In this document: one piece after another, positions 24,897-33,069 of the stretch
Layout: each line of letters opens with the position of its first letter
Numbering within the stretch: position 1 is the first letter of the stretch
DNA from: Streptomyces antimicrobicus
GTDB taxonomy: Bacteria > Actinomycetota > Actinomycetes > Streptomycetales > Streptomycetaceae
DNA length: 64,000 nt
NCBI RefSeq assembly: GCF_020532625.1
Contig: NZ_JAJAUY010000002.1
Coordinates: 62,001-126,000, forward strand
Direction: 5' to 3'
The notes under the pieces: model-generated
The model's input: only the letters and a program-made list of their open reading frames with translations
Databases searched by the model: none
What the model was told of the DNA's origin: nothing
Translations under genes and position numbers: made by a program

Positions 24897-24925
24897 GGCC
24901 GGCGGCCGGTGGCCGGCCGCCGGCC
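24897..24925 (-). terminator. hairpin terminator after TagC-like gene
   Basis: An 11-bp stem (GGCCGGCGGCC at 24897-24907 with GGCCGCCGGCC at 24915-24925) and a 7-base loop, 44 bases past the stop of the TagC-like gene. Between stem and gene are three TCAGGCC-type repeats. Confidence 0.6.
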
Positions 24926-24968
24926 GGGCCTCGGTCAGGCCCCGGTTCAGGCCTGGGTCAGGCCCCGG

Positions 24969-25946
24969 TCAGACCAGCGCGTTCTTGTAGAAGATGCTGG
25001 AGCGCCGGTCGCCTTCGAGGCCGGTGGCGAAGCCGATGAAGAGGCGGGCCTCACCGGCGTCGGTGCGGTAGATCGCCAGACCCTCGGGCTCGCGGAAGTG
25101 GAGGGTGGACCCGGCCTTGGTGAGGACGGGGCCCTGCTTCACGGTTCCGGTGTTGATGTCGATGCTGGTGAGGTACGAGTTGCCGTCGCCGCTGGGGGTG
25201 CCGTCGCCCGGGTACGGGTCACCGGTCAGGTAGTACATGTACGAGCCGTAGAGGGTGTAGCCCTGCGGGGTGCCGGGGATCGCCGGCTGCTTGAAGTCCA
25301 CCAGGGGCGAGCCGAAGCTGCGCGTCTCGAAGGCGGACAGGGGGTACACGGCGATGCGCTTGCCGGCGCTGGTGTGGTAACGCACGATCATGCGCCGGTG
25401 GACGGGGTCGACGGAGCAGGTGTACTCGGTGGCCCCGGCGATCGGCGTGTAGGCGGCCGCGGCAGCCGGCGAGCCCATGGTGGTGTTGGGCGTGTAGCGG
25501 ATGGGAGCGAGCGCGGTGCCGTAGCCCTTGGTGTTCGCGGCGCACTCGATCCACAGCTCGGTACCGGAACCGCTGGGCAGCGCGGCGAAGGCGACGCCGT
25601 GGCCGAAGCCGTCGAGGTGCATGTACGACAGGAAGTTCCCGTCGAAGTCCATCTTGTTGATGCACAGGTCGCCGGCGGAGTCGGGGCTGCCGTCCCGCTT
25701 GGTCGCGACGAAGAGGAACTTGTTCACCCAGTCGAAGGCGAAGCTCTGCTGGACCCGCGGGCCGTGGGTGTTCTTGGACCGGAACAGGTCGTACGACGGC
25801 TGGGTGAGGTCGAACCGCTGGGTCGGGGTCACGTCGGCCGAAGCGGGCTGCGCGCCGAGGCCGAGCCCGAGTGCGGCGAGCGTGCCGCCCACGCCGGTGC
25901 GTATGAGACCGCGGCGGGAGAGGGGGAAACCGGGGATGTGGTTCAT
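24969..25946 (-). CDS. Tat-exported TagC-like beta-propeller protein (325 aa)
   Basis: The N-terminus SRRGLIRTGVGGTLAALGLG is a twin-arginine signal ending in QPASA. The mature protein begins with a repeated-strand domain: RVQQSFAFDWVNKFLFVATK, then HLDGFGHGVAFAALPSGSG, EYTCSVDPVHRRMIVRYH, and FREPEGLAIYRTDAGEARLF. This pattern matches the P68 receptor-binding/TagC-like propeller family, often labelled teichoic acid biosynthesis protein C; the label does not prove a role in teichoic acid synthesis. Binding of a wall or surface glycan is a reasonable guess. It is followed by a terminator and is not obviously in an operon. Confidence 0.85.
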   Translation of the reverse strand: MNHIPGFPLSRRGLIRTGVGGTLAALGLGLGAQPASADVTPTQRFDLTQPSYDLFRSKNTHGPRVQQSFAFDWVNKFLFVATKRDGSPDSAGDLCINKMDFDGNFLSYMHLDGFGHGVAFAALPSGSGTELWIECAANTKGYGTALAPIRYTPNTTMGSPAAAAAYTPIAGATEYTCSVDPVHRRMIVRYHTSAGKRIAVYPLSAFETRSFGSPLVDFKQPAIPGTPQGYTLYGSYMYYLTGDPYPGDGTPSGDGNSYLTSIDINTGTVKQGPVLTKAGSTLHFREPEGLAIYRTDAGEARLFIGFATGLEGDRRSSIFYKNALV

Positions 25947-25994
25947 GGGGGGACTCCAAAGCTCAGGGTGGGGGGGTGGAGTTCGTGATGCTAT

Positions 25995-26031
25995 CCACCG
26001 GACCGGGCGTCCCCCACGCCGGGTCCGGTGG
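25995..26031 (-). terminator. hairpin terminator after S9 peptidase
   Basis: CCACCGGACC (25995-26004) pairs with GGTCCGGTGG (26022-26031), and an inner GGCGT/ACGCC extends the stem around a CCCCC loop. It lies 54 bases beyond the peptidase stop codon. Confidence 0.65.
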
Positions 26032-26084
26032 GCAGCTGGGCGTCCGTGGCGCGCGGCCAGGGCGTGGCCCGAGGAGGCGGGCGG

Positions 26085-28361
26085 CTAGGCGAACAGCTCC
26101 GCGAGGACTTCCGCGGTGACGGCTATGGGTGCCGGGCGGTGGGCGGGGGGTTGGACGCCCTTCAGTTCGCGGACCAGGAAGTCCCAGCTGCGGCCGCGGA
26201 CGTAGGCCAGGCAGTCGAGGAAGGTGTGCTCGGCTCCCGGGACGATGAGCAGTTCGAAGTCCTTGTCGGCGGCGATGAGCCGGTCCGCGAGGCGAAGGGT
26301 GAGGTGCGGGTGGACCTGGTCGTCCATCTCGCCGTGGACGAGCAGCAGTTTGCCCTGGAGCCGGTCGGCGAGGTCGGTGTTGGAGGTGCGGGCCCACGCT
26401 TCGGGGTTGTCGGCGCCGTCGTAGGTCTCGACGAAGCCCTGGTTGAAGTAGCGGGCGTCGTGCGAGCCGGCGAGGGCGACGCCCGCCTTGTACACCTCGG
26501 GGTGGTCGAGCATCGCGCGGGCGGCGGCGAACCCGCCTCCCGAGTGGCCGAGGACGCCCACCCGGTCCAGGTCCATCCAGGGCCGGGTGGCGGCGAGTTG
26601 ACGCAGCGCCGCGACGTGGTCGTCCAGGTGGCCGGCGCGGGCCAGAGCGCCGGACGAGGCATCGTGGAACGCCTTGCTCCGCCCGGGTGTGCCGCGGCCG
26701 TCCAGGGCGATGACGGCGAAACCGAGGGCGGCGAGGGGTTCGGCGTCCAGGCCCATGCCGCCGGGGTCGAAGCTGGGGGCGACGCGGGTGACCTGGGGGC
26801 CGGGGTAGAGGTTGTCGACGACCGGGTAGCGGCCGGCGGGGTCGAAGCCGCGCGGGTGGTGGAGGACGCCGTAGAGGTCGGTGACCCCGTCGGCGGCCTT
26901 GACGCGGAACCGCTCGGGGGCGCTCCAACCGGTGGCGGTGAGCTTGCTGATGTCGGCGCGCTCCAGTTCGGCCACGACCCGGCCGGTCCAGTCGCGGACG
27001 GTGGTCACGGGCGGGGTGTCGACGGTGGACGCGGAGTCGATGAAGTAGTCCTGGCGCGGCGCCACGGTGACGACGTGGTCCAGCGCATCGTCGGTGAGCC
27101 GGGTGAATCCGCTGCCGTCCAGGGCTGCCGTGCAGACCGTGCGCCGGTAGGGGTCCTCCGCGACCAGTCCGACAGCGGTGAAGTGGACGACGCGCTCGTC
27201 CTCGTCGACGTGCAGGATCTGCCGCACCGCCCACTCCCCGGAGGTGACCTGGCCGAGGAGTCGGCCGGTGCGCAGGTCGTAGCGGTACAGGTGGCCCCAG
27301 CCGTCGCGCTGCGAGTACCACAGCACCTCGTCGGTCAGGACGCGGACGATGGGCGGCTCGTACGCCCACTGGTTGGGCTCCACACGGGTGGAGCCGGACT
27401 CGCTGAGCACGGTGGTGACCTCGCCGGTGTGCGGGTCGAGCCGGTGCAGGCTCAACGTCCGCAGGTCGCGGGGGCGGGCGAGGTAGTAGACGGCCGAGCC
27501 GTCCGGGGCCCACCACGCCCAGCGGGTCGTGATCGGCGACATCTGCGACATGAGCAGCGGTTCGCCCTGCGCACGGACCACCGCCCCGGTGGCGACGTCC
27601 AGCACGACCAGTTCGGCGAGCGGAACGGCCTCGTCGCCCGGGTAGGCGTAGCGCTGGGTGCGGGTGAGGGGCGCGCCGCCGTCGGCGGGGCGGGCCTCGA
27701 CGAGGTGGGTCCGGCGCACCTCGCGCTCGTCGGTCCGGTGCGCGAGGACCTTCGTCGAGTCGGGGGACCAGGACACGGCGGGCGGCAGGTGGGGCAGGCC
27801 GATCTTGCGCAGCAGGGTGGTGTTGCTGGTGCAGTCCGGGCCGGGGCCGTAGGCGTGGTCGGCCGCGCCGTCGCTGGTCAGGGCCCACTGGCGGCCGTCG
27901 GTCAGGGAGCGCGCCCACAGGTCGTGACCGTGCCGGTACACCGCGGTCTTCCCGTCGGGAGAGGGAACTTCCAGCGGGTTGCCGGGCGGGGTGAACTCGG
28001 CCGGTGCGCAGGTGTAGTCGGTCCGGTCGCAGCGCCAGTACGCGCCGAACGCGTCGAACTCCACGCCGTCCCCGTCCAGGACGATGCCGGTGAACGGCAG
28101 GGCCTCGGGGTCGACCGGCTGTCCGGAGGCGGTGGCCAGGGCGGCGGCGAGGCGGCCGTGGTCGAAGGCCGGCTCGCGGGTGCCCGCCGCCGGGTCGACC
28201 AGGACGAAGCGCTTGCCGGCGCCGTTGTTCACCGCGTACCAGAAGCGGGTGCCGCCGTCGATCCACTGCGGCCGGATCTTGTCACCGACGACGAGCTCGC
28301 CGGGGCGGGCGGGACGCCGCAGGAGCTGCTCCGCGGCCTGGTAGTCCTGAACGGTACTCAT
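26085..28361 (-). CDS. prolyl oligopeptidase family serine peptidase, S9B/DPP-IV-like (758 aa)
   Basis: Start ATG 28361 with AGGA upstream. The first two thirds are a beta-propeller (DPP-IV N-terminal type: TAVYRHGHDLWARSLTDG, VSWSPDSTKVLAHRTDEREV, RWAWWAPDGSAVYYLARPRD). The C-terminal alpha/beta-hydrolase domain carries the nucleophile in VLGHSGGGFAAARAM (about residue 605), the acid in GEMDDQVHP (about 677) and His in GAEHTFLD (about 710). No signal peptide is visible, so the enzyme should be cytosolic and cleave short peptides, possibly after proline or alanine. The gene is monocistronic; its upstream region holds a cluster of CGTTGC motifs. Confidence 0.92.
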   Translation of the reverse strand: MSTVQDYQAAEQLLRRPARPGELVVGDKIRPQWIDGGTRFWYAVNNGAGKRFVLVDPAAGTREPAFDHGRLAAALATASGQPVDPEALPFTGIVLDGDGVEFDAFGAYWRCDRTDYTCAPAEFTPPGNPLEVPSPDGKTAVYRHGHDLWARSLTDGRQWALTSDGAADHAYGPGPDCTSNTTLLRKIGLPHLPPAVSWSPDSTKVLAHRTDEREVRRTHLVEARPADGGAPLTRTQRYAYPGDEAVPLAELVVLDVATGAVVRAQGEPLLMSQMSPITTRWAWWAPDGSAVYYLARPRDLRTLSLHRLDPHTGEVTTVLSESGSTRVEPNQWAYEPPIVRVLTDEVLWYSQRDGWGHLYRYDLRTGRLLGQVTSGEWAVRQILHVDEDERVVHFTAVGLVAEDPYRRTVCTAALDGSGFTRLTDDALDHVVTVAPRQDYFIDSASTVDTPPVTTVRDWTGRVVAELERADISKLTATGWSAPERFRVKAADGVTDLYGVLHHPRGFDPAGRYPVVDNLYPGPQVTRVAPSFDPGGMGLDAEPLAALGFAVIALDGRGTPGRSKAFHDASSGALARAGHLDDHVAALRQLAATRPWMDLDRVGVLGHSGGGFAAARAMLDHPEVYKAGVALAGSHDARYFNQGFVETYDGADNPEAWARTSNTDLADRLQGKLLLVHGEMDDQVHPHLTLRLADRLIAADKDFELLIVPGAEHTFLDCLAYVRGRSWDFLVRELKGVQPPAHRPAPIAVTAEVLAELFA

Positions 28362-28661
28362 GGTTCCTGTCCTTGAAGGAGGATGCCGCCATCGGCGTTT
28401 CTGACTTGCGAAACGCTACGTTGCCTTCATGAATAACTCAACGCCGCCATGGCCGTGATTGCCGTACATGCAGGTCAGTTACGGTTAATCGTTGCAACTG
28501 AGGTACGGGTAACGCAACGTCAGAACGCCTTGGCGTTGCAATGTCATGGGAGTGAACGCCACGCGTCGCGGGTGTGGCCCGCGTGCTGGCCGCTCGGCCG
28601 GGCGGGCGGGGGCCGACTCGTCCCGAGGAGCGGGGTGCCGTGTCGCCGTCGCGGCAGTGCG
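28362..28661. promoter_or_regulatory. A+T-richer promoter region of S9 peptidase with four CGTTGC motifs
   Basis: CGTTGC occurs at 28419-28424, CGTTGCAA at 28490-28497 and 28534-28541, and the inverted form GCAACG at 28514-28519. On the minus strand, TTGAGT (28437-28442) and TAGCGT (28414-28419) are spaced by 17 bases and may be the -35/-10 pair of the peptidase gene. The right part of this stretch (about 28560-28661) is ordinary high-G+C DNA after the stop of the monooxygenase gene. No gene of normal size was seen; a 9-codon plus-strand ORF at 28429 is not supported. Confidence 0.45.
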
Positions 28662-29843
28662 TCACGGGCGGGCGGCGACGGGGGCGCGGTCGGGCAGGCG
28701 GACGGGTGCGGTGGGGGTGTTCTCCCGGGCGTGGTCGGCGAGCCTGTCGAGGACGTCCTGCGTGGGGGCGGGCAGGAAGAAGCGTTCGGCGCCCTCGCGG
28801 CCCAGGGCCTGGTGTTCGGCCGCACGGGGGCGCATCTGCCGCTCGTACGCGGCGAAGGCGGCGGTGTGGTCGCCTCCGCGGGCGGCGAGCTCGCCGGCCA
28901 GCAGGTACGCGCCGATCAGGGCCTGCGAGGTGCCGCGGCCGGAGGTGGGGCCGGCGCAGTAGCCCGCGTCGCCGAGGAGGACCACCCGGCCGGCGGACCA
29001 GGTGTCCATGACGACCTGGGCGTTGGCGTCGAAGAAGAATTCCTCCGCGGCGTCCATCTCCCGCAGCAGGCGCGGCACTTCCCAGCCCTCGCCGGCGAAC
29101 CGCTCCGCGACGATCCGCTTGTGGGCGGCGGGGTCGCGGCGGTCGTACTCCAGGCCTCCGGCGGCGAAGTGGAAGGCCGCGCGGGCCTCGGTGTTGCCGC
29201 GGGCCGTGAAGATGTTGGCGGCCTTGCCGGGGACGGCGTAGAGCCGGCCGGTGTTCTCCAGGCCGAGGTAGTTGTCCAGGGTGAAGATCGCGGTGTAGAT
29301 GCCGAGGTGGCGGACGAAGTCCTCCTCGGGGCCGAAGGCCAGGGCGCGGGTGCGCGAGTGCAGGCCGTCGGCGCCGACGACGAGGTCGAAGCGGCGGGGC
29401 GCCCCGCGCTCGAAGGTGACGAGGACGCCGTCGGCGTCCTGGTGCAGGCTCGCGATCGAGTCGCCGAAGACGTACTCCACGTTCTCCCGGGTGGCCTCGT
29501 ACAGCAGGCGGGTCAGGTCGCCCTTGAGGACCTCCAGGTCCCCGGCGAACAACGCCGCGGGGAGGGTGGCGTACTGCCGGCCCTCGGCGTCCACCAGGGC
29601 CGCGTCGCCCATCCGGGTGCCCAACGCCCGGACCTCCGCCAGCAGGCCCATGCGGTCCAGGACGTCGAGGGCCTCCCCGCGGAAGTCGACCGCGTAACCG
29701 CCGTCGCGCAGCTGCGGGGCCCGCTCGACGATCGTGGCGGCGAAGCCGTGGCGGTGCAGCCAGTAGGCCAGGGCGGGGCCCGCGACACTGCCGCCGGAGA
29801 TCAGCACGCTCTGCGTCTGCCTCGGGGTGGGGGTCTGGTGCAT
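28662..29843 (-). CDS. FAD-dependent monooxygenase, class A (393 aa)
   Basis: Start ATG 29843 with GAGAGGAA upstream. The FAD-binding fold opens with SVLISGGSVAGPALAYWLHR (a GxGxxG variant, GGSVAG), followed by IVERAPQLRDGGYAVDF. The second FAD motif is LVVGADGLHSRTRALAF (DG) and the third VVLLGDAGYCAGPTSGRGTS (GD). The layout matches the PHBH/TetX-like aromatic hydroxylase group. These enzymes use NAD(P)H and oxygen to hydroxylate small aromatics or inactivate drugs. It is divergent from a GntR-TetR fusion regulator across a palindrome-rich region, which suggests substrate-induced expression. Confidence 0.92.
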   Translation of the reverse strand: MHQTPTPRQTQSVLISGGSVAGPALAYWLHRHGFAATIVERAPQLRDGGYAVDFRGEALDVLDRMGLLAEVRALGTRMGDAALVDAEGRQYATLPAALFAGDLEVLKGDLTRLLYEATRENVEYVFGDSIASLHQDADGVLVTFERGAPRRFDLVVGADGLHSRTRALAFGPEEDFVRHLGIYTAIFTLDNYLGLENTGRLYAVPGKAANIFTARGNTEARAAFHFAAGGLEYDRRDPAAHKRIVAERFAGEGWEVPRLLREMDAAEEFFFDANAQVVMDTWSAGRVVLLGDAGYCAGPTSGRGTSQALIGAYLLAGELAARGGDHTAAFAAYERQMRPRAAEHQALGREGAERFFLPAPTQDVLDRLADHARENTPTAPVRLPDRAPVAARP

Positions 29844-29868
29844 GTCCGGTTCCTCTCTCGGGGTGACG

Positions 29869-29955
29869 TGTACAACGTACAGACATCAAATGCCTGATGG
29901 AACAGGTCAGTTGAGCAAAGCGATCTAGTGCACTAGGGTTCGTCCGCACTAGTGC
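29869..29955. promoter_or_regulatory. palindrome-rich operator region between monooxygenase and GntR-TetR regulator
   Basis: TGTAC-AAC-GTACA (29869-29881) lies nearest the monooxygenase. CTAGTGCACTAG (29925-29936) and GCACTAGTGC (29946-29955) lie just before the regulator, the latter about 5 bases before its Shine-Dalgarno AAGGAGG. The last two are perfect palindromes sharing the half-site CTAGTGC, so a dimeric regulator could occupy both and block its own translation or transcription start. CATCA/TGATG around 29884-29899 is a weaker inverted repeat. Confidence 0.7.
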
Positions 29956-29969
29956 ACCAAGGAGGATGG

Positions 29970-31016
29970 ATGACGGAGCGGACCGAGGCGCCGTACGCGC
30001 GCACCGAGCGGGCCCAGGCGCCGTACGCCCGGATCGCGGCCGAGTTGCGCGGGCGCATCGAGCGCGGGGAGCTGCGGCCCGGCGACCGGGTGCCCTCGAC
30101 GCGGGCCATCACCCAGCGGTGGGGGGTCGCCATGGCCACCGCGAGCAAGGTCCTGGCGGCGCTCGGCCAGGAGGGGTTGGTACGGGCGGTGCCGGGCGTG
30201 GGGACCGTCGTCGCGGCTCGGCCCGCCACCGGCCAGGGCCGGCGCCCCGGCGCCGAGGACGACTCCGCGCAGCGCGCCCGGATCGTCCGCGCCGCGGTGG
30301 CGCTCGCGGACGCGGAAGGCCTCGCGGCCCTGACGATGCGTCGGCTCGCCGCGGAGCTGGGGGTCTCGGCGATGTCCCTGTACCGGCACGTCAGCAACAA
30401 GGAACAGCTCGTGGCGCTGATGGCCGACGCGGCGTTCGGCGAGCAGTCCCTGCCCGAGCGGCCGCCGCCGCACTGGCGCGAGCGGCTGGAGGTGTCAGCC
30501 GCCCTGCAGTGGCGGCTCTACCGGAGCCACCCCTGGCTGGCCGGCGCCATGAACCTCAACCGGCCCCTGCTCATTCCGAACGGCATCCGGCACATCGACT
30601 GGGCCGTCGCCGCTCTCGACGGACTCGGGCTGGATCCCGACACCCGCATGCACGCCGCCGTCACCCTGTTCGGGTACGTCCGCGGCCACGCCGTCGACCT
30701 CGCGCCGGAGTCAGCGGCGGAGCACGCCAGCGGGGTCGACGCGGAGCAGTGGATGCAGGCCCAGGAAGCCCGCCTGGCGGCCCTGGCCGAAGGCGGGGCC
30801 TTCCCGGCCTTCACCACCGCCCGCGCCGACGCCGACCTCTCCCCCGAATCCCTCTTCCGCTTCGGGCTGACCGCGCTGCTCGACGGGCTGGCCGCCCGCA
30901 TCACGACACCGCCGAACCGACCACCCGCACACACCCTGCGCGGGGACGCTCACCCGGGATTCACCGGTCCTGGTCCTGGTCCTGGTCCTGCGGGCTGCCA
31001 GGAGGGCCGCGTATGA
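29970..31016 (+). CDS. GntR-TetR fusion transcriptional regulator (348 aa)
   Basis: ATG 29970 follows AAGGAGG at optimal spacing; the upstream in-frame ATG at 29952 lies within the operator and is less likely. Residues 10-80 are a GntR winged helix (ARIAAELRGRIERGELRPGD, VPSTRAITQRWGVAMATASK, VLAALGQEGLVRAVPGVGTV). Residues 100-150 are a second, TetR-type HTH (RARIVRAAVALADAEGLAAL, MRRLAAELGVSAMSLYRHVS, NKEQLVALMAD), followed by a TetR_C effector domain. Two DNA-binding domains on one chain may explain the two kinds of palindrome upstream. The 3' end encodes a GPGPGPGP tail and overlaps the convergent gene by 67 bases. Confidence 0.9.
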   Translation: MTERTEAPYARTERAQAPYARIAAELRGRIERGELRPGDRVPSTRAITQRWGVAMATASKVLAALGQEGLVRAVPGVGTVVAARPATGQGRRPGAEDDSAQRARIVRAAVALADAEGLAALTMRRLAAELGVSAMSLYRHVSNKEQLVALMADAAFGEQSLPERPPPHWRERLEVSAALQWRLYRSHPWLAGAMNLNRPLLIPNGIRHIDWAVAALDGLGLDPDTRMHAAVTLFGYVRGHAVDLAPESAAEHASGVDAEQWMQAQEARLAALAEGGAFPAFTTARADADLSPESLFRFGLTALLDGLAARITTPPNRPPAHTLRGDAHPGFTGPGPGPGPAGCQEGRV

Positions 31017-31618
31017 CCTTGGCGGTCGGGTGGCAGCAGATCGACGGGGGACCGCAGCGGGAGTTCCGCGGGGAGGTCCAGGCGGCCCTGCCGGGAGGCG
31101 ACGGGGATCTCCCGGACGGCGAGCTTCGCCTCGGCCTCGCACTCCCCGGCGCGTACGGCGACCAGCTGGGCGTCGCGGACGACCGCGACCAGCCCGGTGA
31201 TCCGGAGGACGACGGTGAGGCCCACCTCGACGGTGGTGGCCGGGACCCCGTCGACCAGGACGTCCACCGCGGGACGGTGCGTGGAGGTGATGCTGTGCGT
31301 GGCCAGGGCGACCACCTCCTCGCTCCCCGGGTACTGGCGGGTGCGGTGGGCCGCTTCCCGCAGAGCGGTGTGCCTGACCCAGCCGGCGGCCAGCAGGGAG
31401 ACGAGGTCGAGCTCCAGGAGCGCGCCGATCACGGAGGCCAGTTCCGCCTCGACGGCCCGGTCCCCCGCGCTCGTCAGGGCGCGCGGGCCGGGCAGGAGCC
31501 CCGCCCCGGCGTGCTGGTCGTGCAGCGCCTGTCTCAGCGCGGGGGCCGTGCCGCTGTCGTCCCTGCCCAGGAGGAAGGACCGGACGGTCAGGGGCGCGGC
31601 GGCAGGAGCACTGGTCAT
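30950..31618 (-). CDS. hypothetical protein (222 aa), partner of surface-anchored protein
   Basis: Start ATG 31618 overlaps the stop of the anchored-protein gene (ATGA), so the two form an operon. No known domain was recognised. The N-terminal half is helical (ALTSAGDRAVEAELASVIGA, LLELDLVSLLAAGWVRHTAL), while the middle looks like a beta sandwich (PAVDVLVDGVPATTVEVGLT, VVLRITGLVAVVRDAQLVAV). The last residues are PAGPGPGPGPVNPG, encoded by the antisense of the GGTCCT repeat in the GntR-TetR gene. There is no signal peptide, so it probably works inside the cell. Function unknown. Confidence 0.75.
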   Translation of the reverse strand: MTSAPAAAPLTVRSFLLGRDDSGTAPALRQALHDQHAGAGLLPGPRALTSAGDRAVEAELASVIGALLELDLVSLLAAGWVRHTALREAAHRTRQYPGSEEVVALATHSITSTHRPAVDVLVDGVPATTVEVGLTVVLRITGLVAVVRDAQLVAVRAGECEAEAKLAVREIPVASRQGRLDLPAELPLRSPVDLLPPDRQGHTRPSWQPAGPGPGPGPVNPG

Positions 31619-32823
31619 GGGTCTTCCTCCCGTACGGTCTGCTCCCCGGGATCCGGGCGCGGCTCGAGTCGTACCGAGTGGCCGGGTGGGCCTTCGACGT
31701 CGGTGGTGGGGGTGTGGGGGCGCAGCCGGGCGCGGACGTGCTCGTGCACCCAGCGGGGCCCGCGCTGACGATGGGCGAGCAGCGCGGCGCCGGCGGCGGC
31801 CAGCAGTCCGACGCCGACCAGGCCGGGCCCGACCACCCAGGCGACGGGGACCGTGCCGCCGGCGTCGGTGTTCAGGTCCACGTCGGGCACGTTCGGGTCG
31901 GGCGGGTCAGGCGGGTCCGGCGCGTCGGGGTCTGCCGGGTCCACGTCGGGCACGTTCGGGTCCGGCGGGTCCGGCGGGTCCGGCGGGTTGGGGACGTTCG
32001 GGTCCGGCGGGTTCGGGACGTTCGGGTCCGGCGGAAGCGGCACGGTCGGGTCCGGCGGCTCCGGCGGGTTCGGGGCGGGGTCCGTGGAGTCCGGATCGGT
32101 CGGCGTCGCGGCGGTGGGCGTGACGGTGAACGTGGCCTCCGCGGTCGTGCCCGGGTCCGCCGTGCACCTGGCCAGCAGCACGTGGTCACCCGCCGGCATG
32201 TCGGTCGCGATCCGGAGCGTGGCCTCGAACGTGCCCTCCTCCGAGACCTCCGAGGAGCCCAGCGGCTCGTCGTCCCAGAGCAGGTCCACGTTTGAACAGT
32301 TGAAGCCGGAACCGGACGCGAGGGGCTCAGCCGCCCCGGCCTCCCCCTCGCTCGGCGTGAGGGTCACCGCCGCCTCCTCGGCGGGCGGCGACGGCTCGCT
32401 GTCCACCACCGTGAAGTACGCCGTGGCCACGAACCTGTCGTCCCGGTCGCAGACGGCCCGCACCTCCCGCTCCCCGGGGCCTTCGTCGGCCGGGACGGTG
32501 AGGTCAGCGGTGAACCCGTCGGCCCCGCGCGCGGCTTCGGCGGAACCGACGGGCTCGCCCTCCCAGTACAGGGAGACCGTGCCGGCGTGCTTCGAGAAAC
32601 AGCCCTCGAATCCCGAGCCGGCAGCCACCAGCGGCGAGCCCGCCGGCCCCTCGGCCGGGCTCAGCGCCAGGCCGGGCTGCTGCACGGCCAGGGTGCCGAC
32701 GCTGCCGGCTGCCCGGGCCTGGGCGGGTTCGGGCGATCCGGCTGCGGGTGAGCCCCAGGCGACCGCCGCGCTCAGCAGCACCGCGGTCAGCGATCGGCCG
32801 AACCCTTGGACGACGACAGACAT
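31615..32823 (-). CDS. secreted, membrane-anchored surface protein with Pro-Asp repeats (402 aa)
   Basis: Start ATG 32823 (MSVVVQGFGRS) follows GGAGAG; an earlier ATG at 32847 has poorer spacing. There is a signal peptide to about residue 35. Two Ig/IPT-like modules follow, each with two cysteines and an LSPAEGPAGSPLVAAGSGFEG / LTPSEGEAGAAEPLASGSGF type start (given here in parts): FEGCFSKHAGTVSLYWEGEP and FNCSNVDLLWDDEPLGSSEV. Then comes a long rigid PPDPNVPNPPDP repeat (about residues 240-320), a membrane helix VAWVVGPGLVGVGLLAAAGA and a basic cytoplasmic tail. The layout is that of a stalked surface adhesin or receptor; the ligand is unknown. Confidence 0.82.
   Translation of the reverse strand: MSVVVQGFGRSLTAVLLSAAVAWGSPAAGSPEPAQARAAGSVGTLAVQQPGLALSPAEGPAGSPLVAAGSGFEGCFSKHAGTVSLYWEGEPVGSAEAARGADGFTADLTVPADEGPGEREVRAVCDRDDRFVATAYFTVVDSEPSPPAEEAAVTLTPSEGEAGAAEPLASGSGFNCSNVDLLWDDEPLGSSEVSEEGTFEATLRIATDMPAGDHVLLARCTADPGTTAEATFTVTPTAATPTDPDSTDPAPNPPEPPDPTVPLPPDPNVPNPPDPNVPNPPDPPDPPDPNVPDVDPADPDAPDPPDPPDPNVPDVDLNTDAGGTVPVAWVVGPGLVGVGLLAAAGAALLAHRQRGPRWVHEHVRARLRPHTPTTDVEGPPGHSVRLEPRPDPGEQTVREEDP
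31880..32095 (-). repeat. degenerate 9-12 bp repeat encoding the Pro-Asp stalk
   Basis: Plus-strand GGCGGGTCCGGC / GTTCGGGTCCGGCGG units repeat about twenty times and code on the minus strand for PPDPNVPNPPDP. Length is likely polymorphic and assembly here deserves caution. Confidence 0.7.
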
Positions 32824-32940
32824 GACTCTCCGTGAGCTGCCTCCCATTCTCCTCCGCCGACGCGGTCCGCGCTCCTCGTCGCCGGTGTCGCCGTCGTGAC
32901 CGGGCCCCGCACGGCCTCGCCCGTCGCCGCGCCCCGGTTA

Positions 32941-32990
32941 CGGTACGTATGAGTCCGTACGAGTCCGTATACGTGTGCGGACGTCCGCAC
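32941..32990 (-). promoter_or_regulatory. repeat and palindrome cluster upstream of the surface-protein operon
   Basis: GAGTCCGTAC at 32951-32960 is repeated as GAGTCCGTAT at 32961-32970, next to a perfect 16-base palindrome GTGCGGACGTCCGCAC (32975-32990). The cluster lies about 120-165 bases before the surface-protein start and after the end of the NRPS operon. It is a plausible operator; alternatively the palindrome could help end NRPS-operon transcripts. Confidence 0.45.
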
Positions 32991-33069
32991 GGACGCGGGA
33001 CAGAGGGTTCTGCCCGCGTCCATGGGCACCGGCCCTGCGGTGGGGATGCGGTTGCGGTGGCCGTTGCGG

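Noticed and set aside
28429-28458. A 9-codon ORF (MNNSTPPWP) upstream of the S9 peptidase on the opposite strand
   Set aside because: No Shine-Dalgarno and no gene follows it on that strand, so a leader role makes no sense.
31880-32095. Plus-strand Gly/Ser-rich frame opposite the Pro-Asp stalk as a separate gene
   Set aside because: It is an antisense reading of the repeat; the minus-strand frame has the signal peptide, cysteine-bearing modules and membrane anchor.
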